Shown: positions 26,381 to 35,264, numbered from the stretch's first letter. The stretch: DNA of 64,000 bases from Methylobacterium sp. WSM2598 (GCF_000379105.1 NZ_KB900609.1:4555031-4619030); one strand, 5' to 3'. The notes: generated by a model from the sequence alone, not told the origin. Program-made: numbers and translations.

Positions 26381-26514
26381 GTGGTCTGAACCATGACGGG
26401 CTCCGAGTGACCCCTTGCGGACCCTCGCCTCTGCCGCATCAAACATCCGCTTCAACGCAGGAAGCGGAAGTTGATCCTCCACCGTTTCGGTGGTTCTTCC
26501 GCGCTTTGCGTGGA

Positions 26515-27087
26515 TCAAGCAGCGATGAGGGTGCGGCGACGGAGGAGTGCGAAGCTGGCGCGACCGTACATGGTGCGCTTGAGCATCTTCAGCCGACTGA
26601 TCTGCCCTTCCGCCTGGGCGTTACTCCATGACGCCATCAGCGCCGCTCGAACGGCCGCCCCATCCTGCGCCAAACCAGCCGCGAAGGTCTCTAGAGCGGC
26701 ACCCGATCACGTTGCAACCGGGTGCCGCTCTCGATCTTTGATCTTGCCGCATGTTCTGCGACGAACCGGCATCCACTTCGTCGGAAAATGCTCTAGCGCA
26801 GCGACGCCGCAGTTGCGCGTTTCCAGCAACCATCTGTCGAGTTCGCCGGCGGCATCCGCTGGCCGGTCGTTGCCAAGACCGCAGGCGCGCACCAGCAACG
26901 TAAACTGCTGCGCCAGATCGGCGACCCGTGCGGCTTCAACATCCTGCCGGATGCGGGCGAGGTCGGCCGTAGCGCGAGGCGGCAGCGTGGCAACCGGTTG
27001 CACCATGATCCAGGCCCGTTGCTTGGGAGAGGCGATTGGCGATGGTGTGACCGCCTCGGTGCTCGTCGAGGCGGGGTAGGGAGGCAA
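26515..27087 (-). pseudogene. ISL3-family transposase, C-terminal fragment, interrupted
   Basis: The minus strand encodes the C-terminal part of an ISL3-type transposase: RAWIMVQPVATLPP, DLARIRQDVEAARVADLAQQ, ELDRWLLETRNCGVAAL, then after an insertion ETFAAGLAQDGAAVRAALMA, SWSNAQAEGQISRLKMLKRT and MYGRASFALLRRR. The WSNxQAEGQ block with its Glu is the C-terminal catalytic hallmark. The N-terminal two thirds are absent. A 106-base palindromic element (26691-26796) sits inside the frame; removing it and one CTAG restores the reading frame exactly. It is therefore an inactive relic. Confidence 0.88.
26691..26796. mobile_element. Palindromic mini-element (MITE-like) inserted in ISL3 remnant
   Basis: A non-coding block bounded by CTAG on both sides, with ends CTAGAGCGGCAC and ATGCTCTAG that start with the same inverted CTAGAGC. 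It contains an internal near-perfect palindrome AGAGCGGCACCCG / CGGGTGCCGCTCT at about 26693-26731. Excising it with one CTAG rejoins the transposase codons for Ala-Leu-Glu-Thr-Phe in frame, so a CTAG (or TA) target duplication is visible. Similar short palindromic elements are frequent in Rhizobiales intergenic DNA. It has no room for a transposase and must have moved in trans. Confidence 0.8.
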
Positions 27088-27105
27088 TGCTTGCTGAACA
27101 GCGTC

Positions 27106-27495
27106 TCAGTTTAAACTTTTGCGCGGCTCGTGACGGCGCGCGACCGATAAAGCTAACAACGCGACGAAACCAGGAACGAGGTAGCCTCCAAGCTGCAAAG
27201 CCGCGTCCGAAGCCACTACGACCGATCTTGATACGCCAGATCGATAAAGCGCTATCGGAATGTCACGCCGGGCCACCACGAAGATCAACCCGATAATTAT
27301 ACCCGCGAGACCGGACGCCAATTTCGTTAACAGAAGGCCGCTCCTGCGCCATATTGCGATAAGCAGGGGAACAGATAAAAAAAACACGGTGTTTGAGCTA
27401 AGTTCTTTCATCACTCCCGGCGCGAAAAAATCTATCATCATTCCGGACGCGGCAAACGAAGCTACTGAGAGAGCGATTTTTAGCAAAAACACCAT
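27106..27495 (-). CDS. Hypothetical membrane protein
   Basis: A 129-residue protein with four hydrophobic segments (VFLLKIALSVASFAASGMM, TVFFLSVPLLIAIW, LASGLAGIIIGLIFVVA and LGGYLVPGFVALLALSVA). Base composition is lower in GC than the flanking genes, hinting at separate origin. No known family recognised. It sits between two transposon relics. Confidence 0.6.
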   Translation of the reverse strand: MVFLLKIALSVASFAASGMMIDFFAPGVMKELSSNTVFFLSVPLLIAIWRRSGLLLTKLASGLAGIIIGLIFVVARRDIPIALYRSGVSRSVVVASDAALQLGGYLVPGFVALLALSVARRHEPRKSLN

Positions 27496-27996
27496 TCTTG
27501 TTGCCCTCCGTCCCGCTTCTTGAAGGGCCCACGCTTCGTCTGGATAGGCGCTGCCGCATCAATAGGTGCCACAGTCTTGGACGAGTGAAGCATCCTGCCG
27601 GGCCGGCCTGGGGGCACCTTGATCCATCTCAACGCCGCCGGTCTCGGGCCCTGTCACGCTGCCCTTGAGGATGCTCCGACCCCGGCCTCAAATCCGGAGT
27701 ACCCCCCCGTGTACCGCGCAGGCCCTCCAGCACGAGGCGGACCTTCTGCTCGGCCGAGAACTGCCGGCGCGTGGCGCGGCGGATGTCCTTGATCACCGTC
27801 CCTGCCGGCTTCCGCGCTGGTCCGGATGTATTTCATCTTCGCCTCTGGCGGATACAGTGTCGCCGCCATCTTCACTCGTGAAGGCCCTCAAGCCGTCTCA
27901 CGGGTGCGGACGGCAGACGCTCCCAACCGCCTAGGGGTCCGTGCTCGTGTTCATGATGTCGGTGTGGGAATAGGAGAAATCGCGGAGGGACACTCA
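27496..27996. other. Gap with transposon debris upstream of beta-helix gene
   Basis: About 500 bases holding the IS3 orfA relic listed separately. Apart from it I see only the likely promoter of the beta-helix gene in the last 60-80 bases. Confidence 0.4.
27712..27836 (-). pseudogene. IS3-family orfA remnant
   Basis: The minus strand reads VIKDIRRATRRQFSAEQKVR then LVLEGLRG, the N-terminal helix-turn-helix region of an IS3-type OrfA. A preceding piece MKYIRTSAEAG lies in another frame, one base shifted. Similarity ends abruptly after LEGLRG near 27712. The fragment is short, frameshifted and without an orfB. Confidence 0.65.
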
Positions 27997-29916
27997 ATGT
28001 GGCTTCTCAGCTCCGTTCTGCTCTGGCTGGTATTCATGTTAGGCCCCGCTGGGTCCGAGATCCTCTACGCGCGTCCTGACGGAGATCAGTCCACCTCCGG
28101 ATATCTCTGGGCGGGCGAGATTATTACGGACAGTGTTCCCCTACAGGACGCCGTCGCCGCGGCAAGGGCAGCGGCAGGTTCTCGGCCGCTCGAGATCCGT
28201 CTCCTTCGCCGCTCCGGCCTCGAAGAGACGCAATACTCGCTCAATCTTGGAAAAACAGGCTTGGCTATCCGGTGGCGCGGCACCGAAGCCAACAGACTTA
28301 CCATTCGAGGTCAGGTCGATAGGTCAGGAGGCACTCCCCGCGCGCTCACAACAATCGTCGGGCAGCGCTCGCTCCGAGAGATTCTCTGCAAGCCGCACGA
28401 TGTCGACCTGTGCTCCGGCCCACCGCCGGATGGTCCGAAGCCGGACGGGCCGACAGGGAAGCGGCAGGACCTCCTCGAATACCTGTCTCGGGAGCTGGAG
28501 CCGGAGGCCGGAGTAACGATGCCTGACATCCGCCTTCGGCTGGACTGCGTTCTCCTCTGGGAGGCCGCCTTCGTCGACCTCCGGGACCTCGGGTTCCGCG
28601 AATGCTGGCTCGCGGCCGTCGCTGCCTATGCCTCATCGAATATCGGCCTACATGGATCGCTGATTGATGGAGGGTCCTACGCCTTTGCTGCCATCGCAAG
28701 GAAAGGCCACCCGGAGACCGCACACACTTTCGAGATCACTGGGAACGTATGGCGGCAGAGTCCGGCGAGCTATCGTCCGTCCAAACGCGCCTGCGACATC
28801 CGCAACGATTGGTCCTGTCCGGTCAGCGCCTGGTCCGACATACCCTGGGCCGTGGTTCACCACTACTTCTGGAGCCCGCTGAACGGAGCACTCTTCGTCG
28901 CCAAGGACATCCTGGGCAATGTGCGAATCGCCGACAACCGGGTGACCGACGCCTATAATGGCGTTCGCGTCAGGCTCAGTGAGGTGTGCCTCGAGAACCC
29001 GAACTGCCGGGAAATCGCGAATGCCGGTTTCGAGATCACCGGCAACAGGTTCGAGAACATCAGGGACAATGCCGTCGAGCCGGAGAGCCAAGCTACGTAT
29101 TGGATCGTCAAGCACAACACCATCATAAACAATTACGCCCCGATCTCGACGGACGGGGTTGCAGGCCACGATGTCTTTGTCTTTGGAAACGTCTTCGCCC
29201 TTGATGATGCGCCTGGATCAAAATGCACGAACGATGGTTGGGTGGGCAGCAGGCAGTTCCGGCCCATCCTGGGGGCACGGGGGCGCTGGAGTGCCGACAT
29301 GGCCGAAGGTGACGATGCGAGCTGCTCGACGCACATGCTGGGTACCGTCATCAAGATGGGGACGTATGACGATCTGCCGGACGGACCCGTCCTGGACCGC
29401 CTCTTCTTCTTCAACAACAGCGTGAGAACCAGAAGTCCCCTCTTCCGCGGGAGCCCGGGGCCGCCGATCACGAGCTACAACAATCTGGTCGAATTCATCG
29501 GGTGCGGAGCGAACGGCCCTCGCGCATGCCGGCAGGCGGACTACGACGACCCGTCCTGTGCCGGACAAGACGTGTGGACGCGCGATGGTCAGTCCATTTT
29601 CGCCAAGTGCTTTGCGGTTGAAGGACGGCCCGATCGGCACTTCTGGCACCTGATGCGTTTCAACGCCTACAACCGCGCGCCTGGTCCAGAGCTTGATGCG
29701 ATCGATCGGGACCGCGTCGCAATTCCGGCGGGTGGCACCCTCGGGAATGCTGGCTGCGGCTTAGCGTACGCGGATGGCGATCTCACGTGTCTTGACTCCC
29801 CCGGGCCCATTGGCGCCGTGCTGCCGGACGGCCAGCGCTTCGACCTCGCTCTTCCGTTCCGCTTTCCTTTCACCAAGGTGCTTCTTTTCCTGAACGGGAT
29901 CGCAGCGCCGAAATAG
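27997..29916 (+). CDS. Secreted right-handed beta-helix-type protein
   Basis: A 639-residue protein with a signal peptide (MWLLSSVLLWLVFMLGPAGSEIL). The middle has spaced hydrophobic/Asn segments such as TFEITGNVWRQSP, VRIADNRVTDAYNGVRV, FEITGNRFENIRDNAVE and WIVKHNTIINNYAPIS, the pattern of parallel beta-helix proteins that bind or cleave polysaccharides. Several Cys pairs suggest disulphides. No pectate-lyase catalytic signature was seen, so enzyme activity is open. CGGAGGGA lies 6 bases before the ATG at 27997, which favours this start over the longer frame running through transposon debris. Composition is less GC-rich than the first 26 kb. Confidence 0.72.
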   Translation: MWLLSSVLLWLVFMLGPAGSEILYARPDGDQSTSGYLWAGEIITDSVPLQDAVAAARAAAGSRPLEIRLLRRSGLEETQYSLNLGKTGLAIRWRGTEANRLTIRGQVDRSGGTPRALTTIVGQRSLREILCKPHDVDLCSGPPPDGPKPDGPTGKRQDLLEYLSRELEPEAGVTMPDIRLRLDCVLLWEAAFVDLRDLGFRECWLAAVAAYASSNIGLHGSLIDGGSYAFAAIARKGHPETAHTFEITGNVWRQSPASYRPSKRACDIRNDWSCPVSAWSDIPWAVVHHYFWSPLNGALFVAKDILGNVRIADNRVTDAYNGVRVRLSEVCLENPNCREIANAGFEITGNRFENIRDNAVEPESQATYWIVKHNTIINNYAPISTDGVAGHDVFVFGNVFALDDAPGSKCTNDGWVGSRQFRPILGARGRWSADMAEGDDASCSTHMLGTVIKMGTYDDLPDGPVLDRLFFFNNSVRTRSPLFRGSPGPPITSYNNLVEFIGCGANGPRACRQADYDDPSCAGQDVWTRDGQSIFAKCFAVEGRPDRHFWHLMRFNAYNRAPGPELDAIDRDRVAIPAGGTLGNAGCGLAYADGDLTCLDSPGPIGAVLPDGQRFDLALPFRFPFTKVLLFLNGIAAPK

Positions 29917-30041
29917 CGGTCAGGCATCGGTCGGCACCTGCGATGCACGGAGCAGAGCGCCCTGCGTCTACACTCCGCCGTCGCATCATTGGCGAACCGG
30001 GATCGCGAGGCGGTTTGGGACGGCTGTCCGGGAGGGGGATG

Positions 30042-30512
30042 ATGGCTATGTCAATGCGGAGCACTGCCGTCGCGGTGACCTTCATATCCTTCCTGACTGG
30101 AGCGCGCGCAATGGCCGAGGATGGACTTGTCACGCTGAGGAGTGCCTTCGGACCGGCCGAGACGATGGCCCGACTTGAGGCAGCGGTGAAGGCCAGGGGG
30201 ATGATCGTCTTCGCCCATATCGACCACGCGGCCGCCGCGACCGGCGCTGGCATGGCTCTTCGTCCCACCGATCTGTTGATCTTCGGCGCGGCCAAGGGAG
30301 GCACGCCGCTGATGCAGTCCGTGCAGACGATCGGGATAGACCTTCCGCTCAAGGCTCTGGTCTGGCAGGACGAGACCGGGACGACGTTCCTCACGTACAA
30401 TGAACCTGCGTACTTGGCCCGCCGCCACGGGCTTGGCGCTTCCGTGGACGCGGTCGTTGGCGCGATGTCGAGCGCGCTGGAGGAGATCGCGACGTCGACC
30501 ACATGCGATTGA
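30042..30512 (+). CDS. Exported DUF302 protein
   Basis: A 156-residue protein with a signal peptide (STAVAVTFISFLTGARAMAE) and a DUF302 domain: TMARLEAAVKARGMIVFAHI, LLIFGAAKGGTPLMQSVQTI, LPLKALVWQDETGTTFLTYN. DUF302 proteins are small periplasmic or cytosolic proteins of unknown role. GGAGGGGG precedes several in-frame ATGs; 30042 gives the best spacing. It lies 125 bases after the beta-helix gene on the same strand. Confidence 0.85.
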   Translation: MAMSMRSTAVAVTFISFLTGARAMAEDGLVTLRSAFGPAETMARLEAAVKARGMIVFAHIDHAAAATGAGMALRPTDLLIFGAAKGGTPLMQSVQTIGIDLPLKALVWQDETGTTFLTYNEPAYLARRHGLGASVDAVVGAMSSALEEIATSTTCD

Positions 30513-30847
30513 AGGGCCGTCACGCGCTTCCGGTCTCGCCTGGGAGGTCTTCCCGACTGGAGCGGCATCAGGCGCGACGAGAGGGCGGTGAACCGCACCG
30601 AGCGCCGTGCCTGCACCGGAGGCGGCCCTCTCAGGGCGCGCGGTTCCAGGGTGCGAGGAGGTCTCGCGGCCGCGGTGCGCACGCCCGCCTCTTGGTGCGC
30701 CCATCCCCGATGCACTCTCGCCGATGAGTGTCGACATCACGTGCGTCCCACGGCGCTGCGTGACCGCATCGCCTCTACCCGGAAGATCGTGGCGCGTTGC
30801 GGAGAGGATGCGCGGGTGCCTCGTCGATGTCCTGGCCGTACGAGCGG
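30513..30847. other. Intergenic region between convergent genes
   Basis: About 335 bases between the DUF302 gene and the LysR gene, which face each other. Frames here translate to Arg/Pro-rich noise. No clear terminator hairpin noted. Confidence 0.4.
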
Positions 30848-31702
30848 TCAGCCCGCCAGCCGGTCGAGCAGGTGATCGAGCAGCGCTCGCAGGCGCCCGA
30901 GCCGCCTCAGATCGCGGTGGTAGCCCACGAACGTGTCGCGGCACGGCGGCGCCTCGCCCAAGTCGAGCGCGACGAGACCGGGAGTGGCGTCACCGAGCGG
31001 GCGCGGCAGGACAGCGACGCCCGCTCCTTCTCGGCACAGCTGCGCCTGGACCTCGCGGTTGTTGCTGCGGAACGCGACTCGCGCATTCGGCAGCATTCGC
31101 CGGAGCCACACCGCGTCGGGCATCTCAGCGAACGCCGCGTCCATCGTGATGGTCCGCGTGCCGGAGCCGTCCCCCGCAACCGGCAGTGTCGTGCCGCGTG
31201 CTCCGTAGACCCCGTAGCGGACCGTCAGCAGGCGGCGCGAGATCACCTCGGGCTCGTCGAACCGGGTGATTCGGAACACGAGGTCAGCTTCCCGCCGCGG
31301 GAGGCTGTAGAGCCGCGCATCCGTCAGCAACTCGATCTCCACGTCCGGGTGGTGGTGCCCGAACGTGGCCAGGGCCGGTGCCAGCAAGGTTCTGCCGAAC
31401 CAATCCGACGATGACAAGCGAAGCGAACCCGCGAGCGTCCCGGGCCGACCGGCGAGTTGCCGCTCGATGGCGAGCGCCTCCTCCTCCATGCGCTCGGCAT
31501 GGGCGAGCAGAACCTCGCCCTCGTCGGTCAGCACGAACCCGTCCGCCGTGCGCTGGAACAAGGCATGACCGATCGCGGCTTCGAGCGCGCGAAGGCGCCG
31601 GCCCATGGTGGGCTGAGTGCTCCCGACCGCGCGGGCGCCCGCACCGAGCGTGCCGGCCCGGGCGATCGCGAGGAAGATCCGCAAGTCGCTCCACTCGATC
31701 AC
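30848..31702 (-). CDS. LysR-family transcriptional regulator
   Basis: A 284-residue regulator. The N-terminal winged helix-turn-helix reads FLAIARAGTLGAGARAVGST followed by QPTMGRRLRALEAAIGHALF, and the C-terminal part is an effector-binding domain (LRLSSSDWFGRTLLAPALAT onward). The GTG at 31702 gives the usual family N-terminus (VIEWSDLRIFLAIARAG); a longer in-frame ATG start at 31813 would overlap the divergent gene. It is divergent from a quinone-oxidoreductase gene 101 bases away and probably controls it, as is common for this pairing. Confidence 0.9.
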   Translation of the reverse strand: MIEWSDLRIFLAIARAGTLGAGARAVGSTQPTMGRRLRALEAAIGHALFQRTADGFVLTDEGEVLLAHAERMEEEALAIERQLAGRPGTLAGSLRLSSSDWFGRTLLAPALATFGHHHPDVEIELLTDARLYSLPRREADLVFRITRFDEPEVISRRLLTVRYGVYGARGTTLPVAGDGSGTRTITMDAAFAEMPDAVWLRRMLPNARVAFRSNNREVQAQLCREGAGVAVLPRPLGDATPGLVALDLGEAPPCRDTFVGYHRDLRRLGRLRALLDHLLDRLAG

Positions 31703-31803
31703 GGTCGCGATCAGCCATACAATTGCGTCTGAGCAGCGTGCAGTATCGTTCGTTCCCATTCGCCTGTGAATGCTCGATCGTCGACTCATCACAGGAGATC
31801 GCC

Positions 31804-32826
31804 ATGAGCTCACCCGCCACCATGAGAGCAGCCGTGGTCGAGAGCCACGGGGCGCCGTTCCGCATCGCCACGATCAGCCGGCCCGAGCCCGGCCCGGGCC
31901 AAGTCCTGGTGCGTGTCGCGGCCAGTGGCGTGAACCCGCTGGACCTCAAGATCCACGCGGGGACGGCCGCGCATGCGCGTCATCCCCTGCCGGCCATCCT
32001 CGGCCTCGACATGGCGGGGACGGTCGAGGCGGTCGGGCCGGGTGTGTCCGGCATGCGGGTCGGGGACGAGGTCTACGGCATGACGGGCGGCGTCGGTGGC
32101 CACCAGGGCTCGCTGGCCGAGTACCAGGTGGCGGATGCGAACCTTCTCGCCCCAAAGCCCGCGAACCTGAGCATGCGCGAGGCCGCGTCCCTGCCGCTCG
32201 TCGCGATCACGGCCTGGGAAGGTCTCGTCGATCGGGCCCGTGTCGGCTCCGGTCAGCTTGTCTTGGTGCACGGGGGTGCCGGCGGGGTCGGGCAGGCCGC
32301 CGTGCAGATCGCGCGGGCGTTCGGGGCGGAGGTGTTCGCGACCGGATCCGGCGTGAATCGGTCCGTGATCACGCGGCTGGGCGCGACCTTCATCGATTAC
32401 CGAAGCGAGACCGTTGCCGACTACGTCGAACGACACACGGCCGGAAGAGGGTTCGATCTGGTTTACGACACCGTGGGTGGCGCGACGCTCGACGCATCCT
32501 TCGAGGCGGTCCGGCGCTTCGGCCACGTGGTCAGCGCGCTGGGCTGGGGCAAACACGCCCTGGCGCCCCTTTCCTTCAAAGCCGGCACCTACTCGGGGGT
32601 TTTCACGCTTCTGCCGCTGCTCACGGGGGAGGGCCGAGCGCAGCACGGTGAGATCTTGCGCGCGGTGACACAGTTCGTCGAGGCCGGCCGGATTTCCCCT
32701 CGTCTCGACGCCCATGTCTTCGAATTTGACATGATCGACGCGGCGTACCGCGCGGTCGCGACGGGTGCCTCGAACGGCAAGGTCGTGGTGAGCATGGATC
32801 GTGCTGCCCCGCTCGGCCCTCGGTGA
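31804..32826 (+). CDS. Zinc-independent quinone oxidoreductase (MDR family)
   Basis: A 340-residue NAD(P)H-dependent medium-chain reductase. The GroES-like part holds PGPGQVLVRVAASGVNPLDLK, the Rossmann motif is VLVHGGAGGVGQAAVQIARA at about 155, and FDLVYDTVGGATLDASF follows. The catalytic and structural zinc-binding Cys residues of alcohol dehydrogenases are missing, as in zeta-crystallin-like quinone reductases. ACAGGAG precedes the ATG at 31804, favouring it over the long upstream frame, which shadows the LysR gene. It is divergent from that regulator. Confidence 0.9.
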   Translation: MSSPATMRAAVVESHGAPFRIATISRPEPGPGQVLVRVAASGVNPLDLKIHAGTAAHARHPLPAILGLDMAGTVEAVGPGVSGMRVGDEVYGMTGGVGGHQGSLAEYQVADANLLAPKPANLSMREAASLPLVAITAWEGLVDRARVGSGQLVLVHGGAGGVGQAAVQIARAFGAEVFATGSGVNRSVITRLGATFIDYRSETVADYVERHTAGRGFDLVYDTVGGATLDASFEAVRRFGHVVSALGWGKHALAPLSFKAGTYSGVFTLLPLLTGEGRAQHGEILRAVTQFVEAGRISPRLDAHVFEFDMIDAAYRAVATGASNGKVVVSMDRAAPLGPR

Positions 32827-33170
32827 GCACGCAGAACTGACTTCTCGTGGCGCATAGCCGAACCAGCCGAGCGCAAACTTCTGACCCGAAGCGGCCCCTC
32901 GCGGCCAATATCCGGAGTGTCCGGTTACGAAGGTTTTCCCGACATTCGATTTCCTGACGAGGTTCCCCGCGACTGACCGCTGCGGGGGCTCTGGCGTCAA
33001 GCGCGTCAGCGTCGGACGACCGTCAGCGGCTGTGCGTATGCCCCACGGCGGACGCCAGTTCCGGAACAAAGATGTGCGGCACATGTGCGACTGAGGTGGC
33101 AATCCCTCTCGTGACCAGCAGCCGAACAACCGTAAGCACGCACCTCATACCTGGAGCACATGGTTGATTG

Positions 33171-33188
33171 CATTGTGCGCCGCACCAT
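33171..33188 (+). promoter_or_regulatory. Candidate PhaR-type site, distal copy
   Basis: CATTGTGCGCCGCACCAT, with GTGC-N2-GCAC symmetry. It differs at two bases from the proximal copy at 33487-33504. PHB regulators of the PhaR type are known to bind TGC/GCA-rich sites near phasin promoters; that this is such a site is inference. Confidence 0.4.
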
Positions 33189-33486
33189 CGCACAAAACTC
33201 GTGCACAGCCGCGATGGCGTCGCGGCGGTGCATACCCTCCATGGGCGTGTCCTCCCTAGATTTCGGGCTGTCCGCGAGGGCGGCCCTTTTTGACTCGCTC
33301 GGCAGGAACGCGCTCAAAATCCGATTTTGCTTATTTATCAGATTGTTACAGCATGTACCGAGCCAGGTTGGCACGTCCATGCACTGGTCGGCCAGCATGT
33401 CATAACCCACCGTCCCGTCGTCCTGAGCGCATCGTCGCCTCTGCCCTTATCTCTTTTGGACTAATCCGAAAGGTCGAGTTGCGCGT

Positions 33487-33504
33487 CATTGTGCACTGCA
33501 CCAT
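33487..33504 (+). promoter_or_regulatory. Candidate PhaR-type site, proximal copy
   Basis: CATTGTGCACTGCACCAT lies 50-70 bases upstream of the phasin ATG, overlapping where a promoter is expected, and is followed by a further TTGCACCGTAC. It matches the distal copy at 16 of 18 bases. Confidence 0.45.
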
Positions 33505-33554
33505 TTTTATTGCACCGTACAAGAAGGCGGTGAGTACCACCGTGGAGAAGCGTC

Positions 33555-33905
33555 ATGGCAAACCAGAACCCCATCGAGATCCCTGCCCAGCTGCGCGACT
33601 TCGCCGAGAAGAGCGTGTCGCAGGTCCAGCAGGCCGTCACCGCCTTCTTCCAGAACACCCGCAAGGCGAACGAGACCGTCCAGTCCTCGTTCAAGAGCGC
33701 CCAGCTCCCGGTCAGCGTGGCTTACACCCGCAGCCTCGATTTCGCTGAGCAGAACGCCAACGCTGCCTTCGAGGCCACCCAAAAGGTCGTCCGCGCCCGC
33801 GGTCTGCAAGAGGCCGGCAAGATCCAGGCGGAGTACGTCCGCGCTCAGCTCGAGGCTTTCCAGGTCCAGGCCAAGGAACTCTATTCCGTCGCTAAGGCTG
33901 CGTAA
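33555..33905 (+). CDS. phaP: Phasin
   Basis: PHB-granule surface protein, 116 residues, almost entirely amphipathic helix: AQLRDFAEKSVSQVQQAVTA, ETVQSSFKSAQLPVSVAYTR, SLDFAEQNANAAFEATQKVV, YVRAQLEAFQVQAKELYSVA. This fits the alphaproteobacterial phasin family over its full length. GGAGAAG precedes the ATG. A hairpin follows the gene and two candidate PhaR sites precede it. The phaA, phaB and phaZ genes lie in the same window. Confidence 0.95.
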   Translation: MANQNPIEIPAQLRDFAEKSVSQVQQAVTAFFQNTRKANETVQSSFKSAQLPVSVAYTRSLDFAEQNANAAFEATQKVVRARGLQEAGKIQAEYVRAQLEAFQVQAKELYSVAKAA

Positions 33906-33924
33906 CCTGATTTGATTAGCCGGA

Positions 33925-33950
33925 GCCCGCGCTATTTCAGACGCGCGGGC
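33925..33950 (+). terminator. Hairpin after phasin gene
   Basis: GCCCGCG and CGCGGGC form a 7-bp GC stem with a 12-base loop, 20 bases after the phasin stop. There is no T-run, so it may attenuate rather than terminate fully. Confidence 0.5.
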
Positions 33951-33976
33951 CGGCCCTGACGAGAGGGAGCGGTAAT

Positions 33977-34633
33977 ATGGCAGCGCGACGCGGGAGGCGT
34001 TCACCGGAAGTGCAACGGAGAAGCCCCATGAACGAGGTCATGGCCGCTGACGCGCCGATCCTCAATGCTGGGGACGGGCAGGCTGTCCTCCCGCAGGGCA
34101 ATGGCGACCAGAGTGGCGATCAGACGTTGCTTGAGTCTGTCCCTGCCAATGAGCCCGAGCCGTTGTCCCCACTGGAAGGGGCCAATGAGGACCTCGTGCC
34201 GGATGACGCCCGACTTGATGGTGATGAACCTGCAAGTACGCTTGAGAGTGCCACACCTGAGCCGGAACCGGTCGCGGTTTACGCGGCTGCAGTAAGCGCG
34301 CCAGAGATTTCGGATGAGCTCACCACATCAGGATCGGCAGCGAGCGAGCACGCTGGTGCTGATGCCAGCGCTTTTGCTGAACCATCAACTGCTCGGGCGA
34401 GCACATATTCGACGGCTGCTCGATTGCTAGAGAAGATCAGCGCGCAGCATAGCATCTGGGTGTCGTACGTACAGGACGAGCTGGGAGCTAAGCTCGCGTA
34501 CGGCCGCGTTCTCGCGAAGTCTCAGACGCCCGTTGATATAATGCTGGTGACGAACGCTGAGTGCAGTCGTTCATTTGTTGCGGCAAACAATCTGATGACT
34601 GCGTTCATATTGGAAAGCTTAAGGGCTTCTTGA
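33977..34633 (+). CDS. Phasin-like protein with acidic low-complexity N-terminus
   Basis: A 218-residue protein. Residues about 20-145 are rich in Asp, Glu, Pro, Ala and Ser and look disordered. The last 75 residues form a helical segment, ARLLEKISAQHSIWVSYVQD, ELGAKLAYGRVLAKSQTPVD and NNLMTAFILESL, resembling the phasin-2 type domain. It follows a true phasin by 70 bases on the same strand. GAGGGAG precedes the ATG at 33977; a second ATG at 34028, also with GGAGA, would remove a basic tail. A granule-associated role is inferred from similarity and neighbourhood. Codon usage is less GC-biased than in the phasin gene. Confidence 0.65.
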   Translation: MAARRGRRSPEVQRRSPMNEVMAADAPILNAGDGQAVLPQGNGDQSGDQTLLESVPANEPEPLSPLEGANEDLVPDDARLDGDEPASTLESATPEPEPVAVYAAAVSAPEISDELTTSGSAASEHAGADASAFAEPSTARASTYSTAARLLEKISAQHSIWVSYVQDELGAKLAYGRVLAKSQTPVDIMLVTNAECSRSFVAANNLMTAFILESLRAS

Positions 34634-34697
34634 GCGACATGTGCCGTTAGGCTGATTACGGAATCGTGGCGTCAAGCTACTGCAAAAGAGGCATATC

Positions 34698-34841
34698 ATG
34701 AAGCCGTCCGTTAGAGCGCTCATCAAGTGTCGCGTGCTGCGCGATCTGGATTGCGCGCTGACCTACCGCAATCTAGAGAGAGTGGCGATCTTGCTTGGAC
34801 GTCAACTCTGGCTCGATGAGTACGGCTCCGCTGCAGCATAG
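34698..34841 (+). CDS. Very small hypothetical protein (47 aa)
   Basis: An ATG-started frame of 48 codons with AGAGG 8 bases upstream. The translation (MKPSVRALIKCRVLRDLDCA onward) is basic and helical-looking, ending in GRQLWLDEYGSAAA. No family recognised. It may be a real small gene or chance. Confidence 0.35.
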   Translation: MKPSVRALIKCRVLRDLDCALTYRNLERVAILLGRQLWLDEYGSAAA

Positions 34842-35009
34842 TGGCTCACCACACAAGCTGGGTAGGCCGACGTTAGCTGATCGAGTGGCAAGCCGTTCGT
34901 GAGAGTTGCCGGTACGCTCAGATTCTCGAGCGGTTCGTACGACGCGCACACTGAGCGCTGCATGATCGCGGCACACTCAGCTGGGAAACGGTCCGTCTTG
35001 ACCTCACCG

Positions 35010-35264
35010 ATGAGCGGCTACTCCCCGGCGAGACTCGGCCAGCTGCATCGGAGCCCGGGCTTCCAAAAGGCGCTGGCATCACACGAACTCAACACGGGTC
35101 TGACTAAGCGCCAGCTTTCTAGGAGGCACCTGCGGAGTAACCTGCACAACCCGTTCTCACCTCGTCGGAAGGAGGCGCTCACACTCCGCCTGTCGCTCGT
35201 CTCGACGCTCCTGATGCTGATTGCGGCGGCGATCGCGATCGTCGGCATTGCCCTGGCCGGGTAA
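35010..35264 (+). CDS. Small protein with C-terminal membrane helix
   Basis: An 84-residue frame. The first 60 residues are basic and polar (SGYSPARLGQLHRSPGFQKA and onward), and the last 23 form a hydrophobic helix (LSLVSTLLMLIAAAIAIVGIALAG), so a tail-anchored inner-membrane protein is likely. The frame stays open to a GTG at 34899; the ATG at 35010 is chosen by content. No family recognised. Confidence 0.5.
   Translation: MSGYSPARLGQLHRSPGFQKALASHELNTGLTKRQLSRRHLRSNLHNPFSPRRKEALTLRLSLVSTLLMLIAAAIAIVGIALAG

Larger units (their letters stand above)
32827..33554. other. Long intergenic region upstream of phasin gene
   Basis: About 730 bases with no gene I can support on either strand. It contains two copies of an 18-bp TGC/GCA-rich motif (33171-33188 and 33487-33504), described separately, and AT-rich stretches near 33320-33350 and 33440-33520. 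Confidence 0.45.

Noticed and set aside
33006..33410. A 134-codon minus-strand frame upstream of the phasin gene
   Set aside because: Cys/Arg-rich noise without ribosome site; it overlaps likely regulatory DNA.
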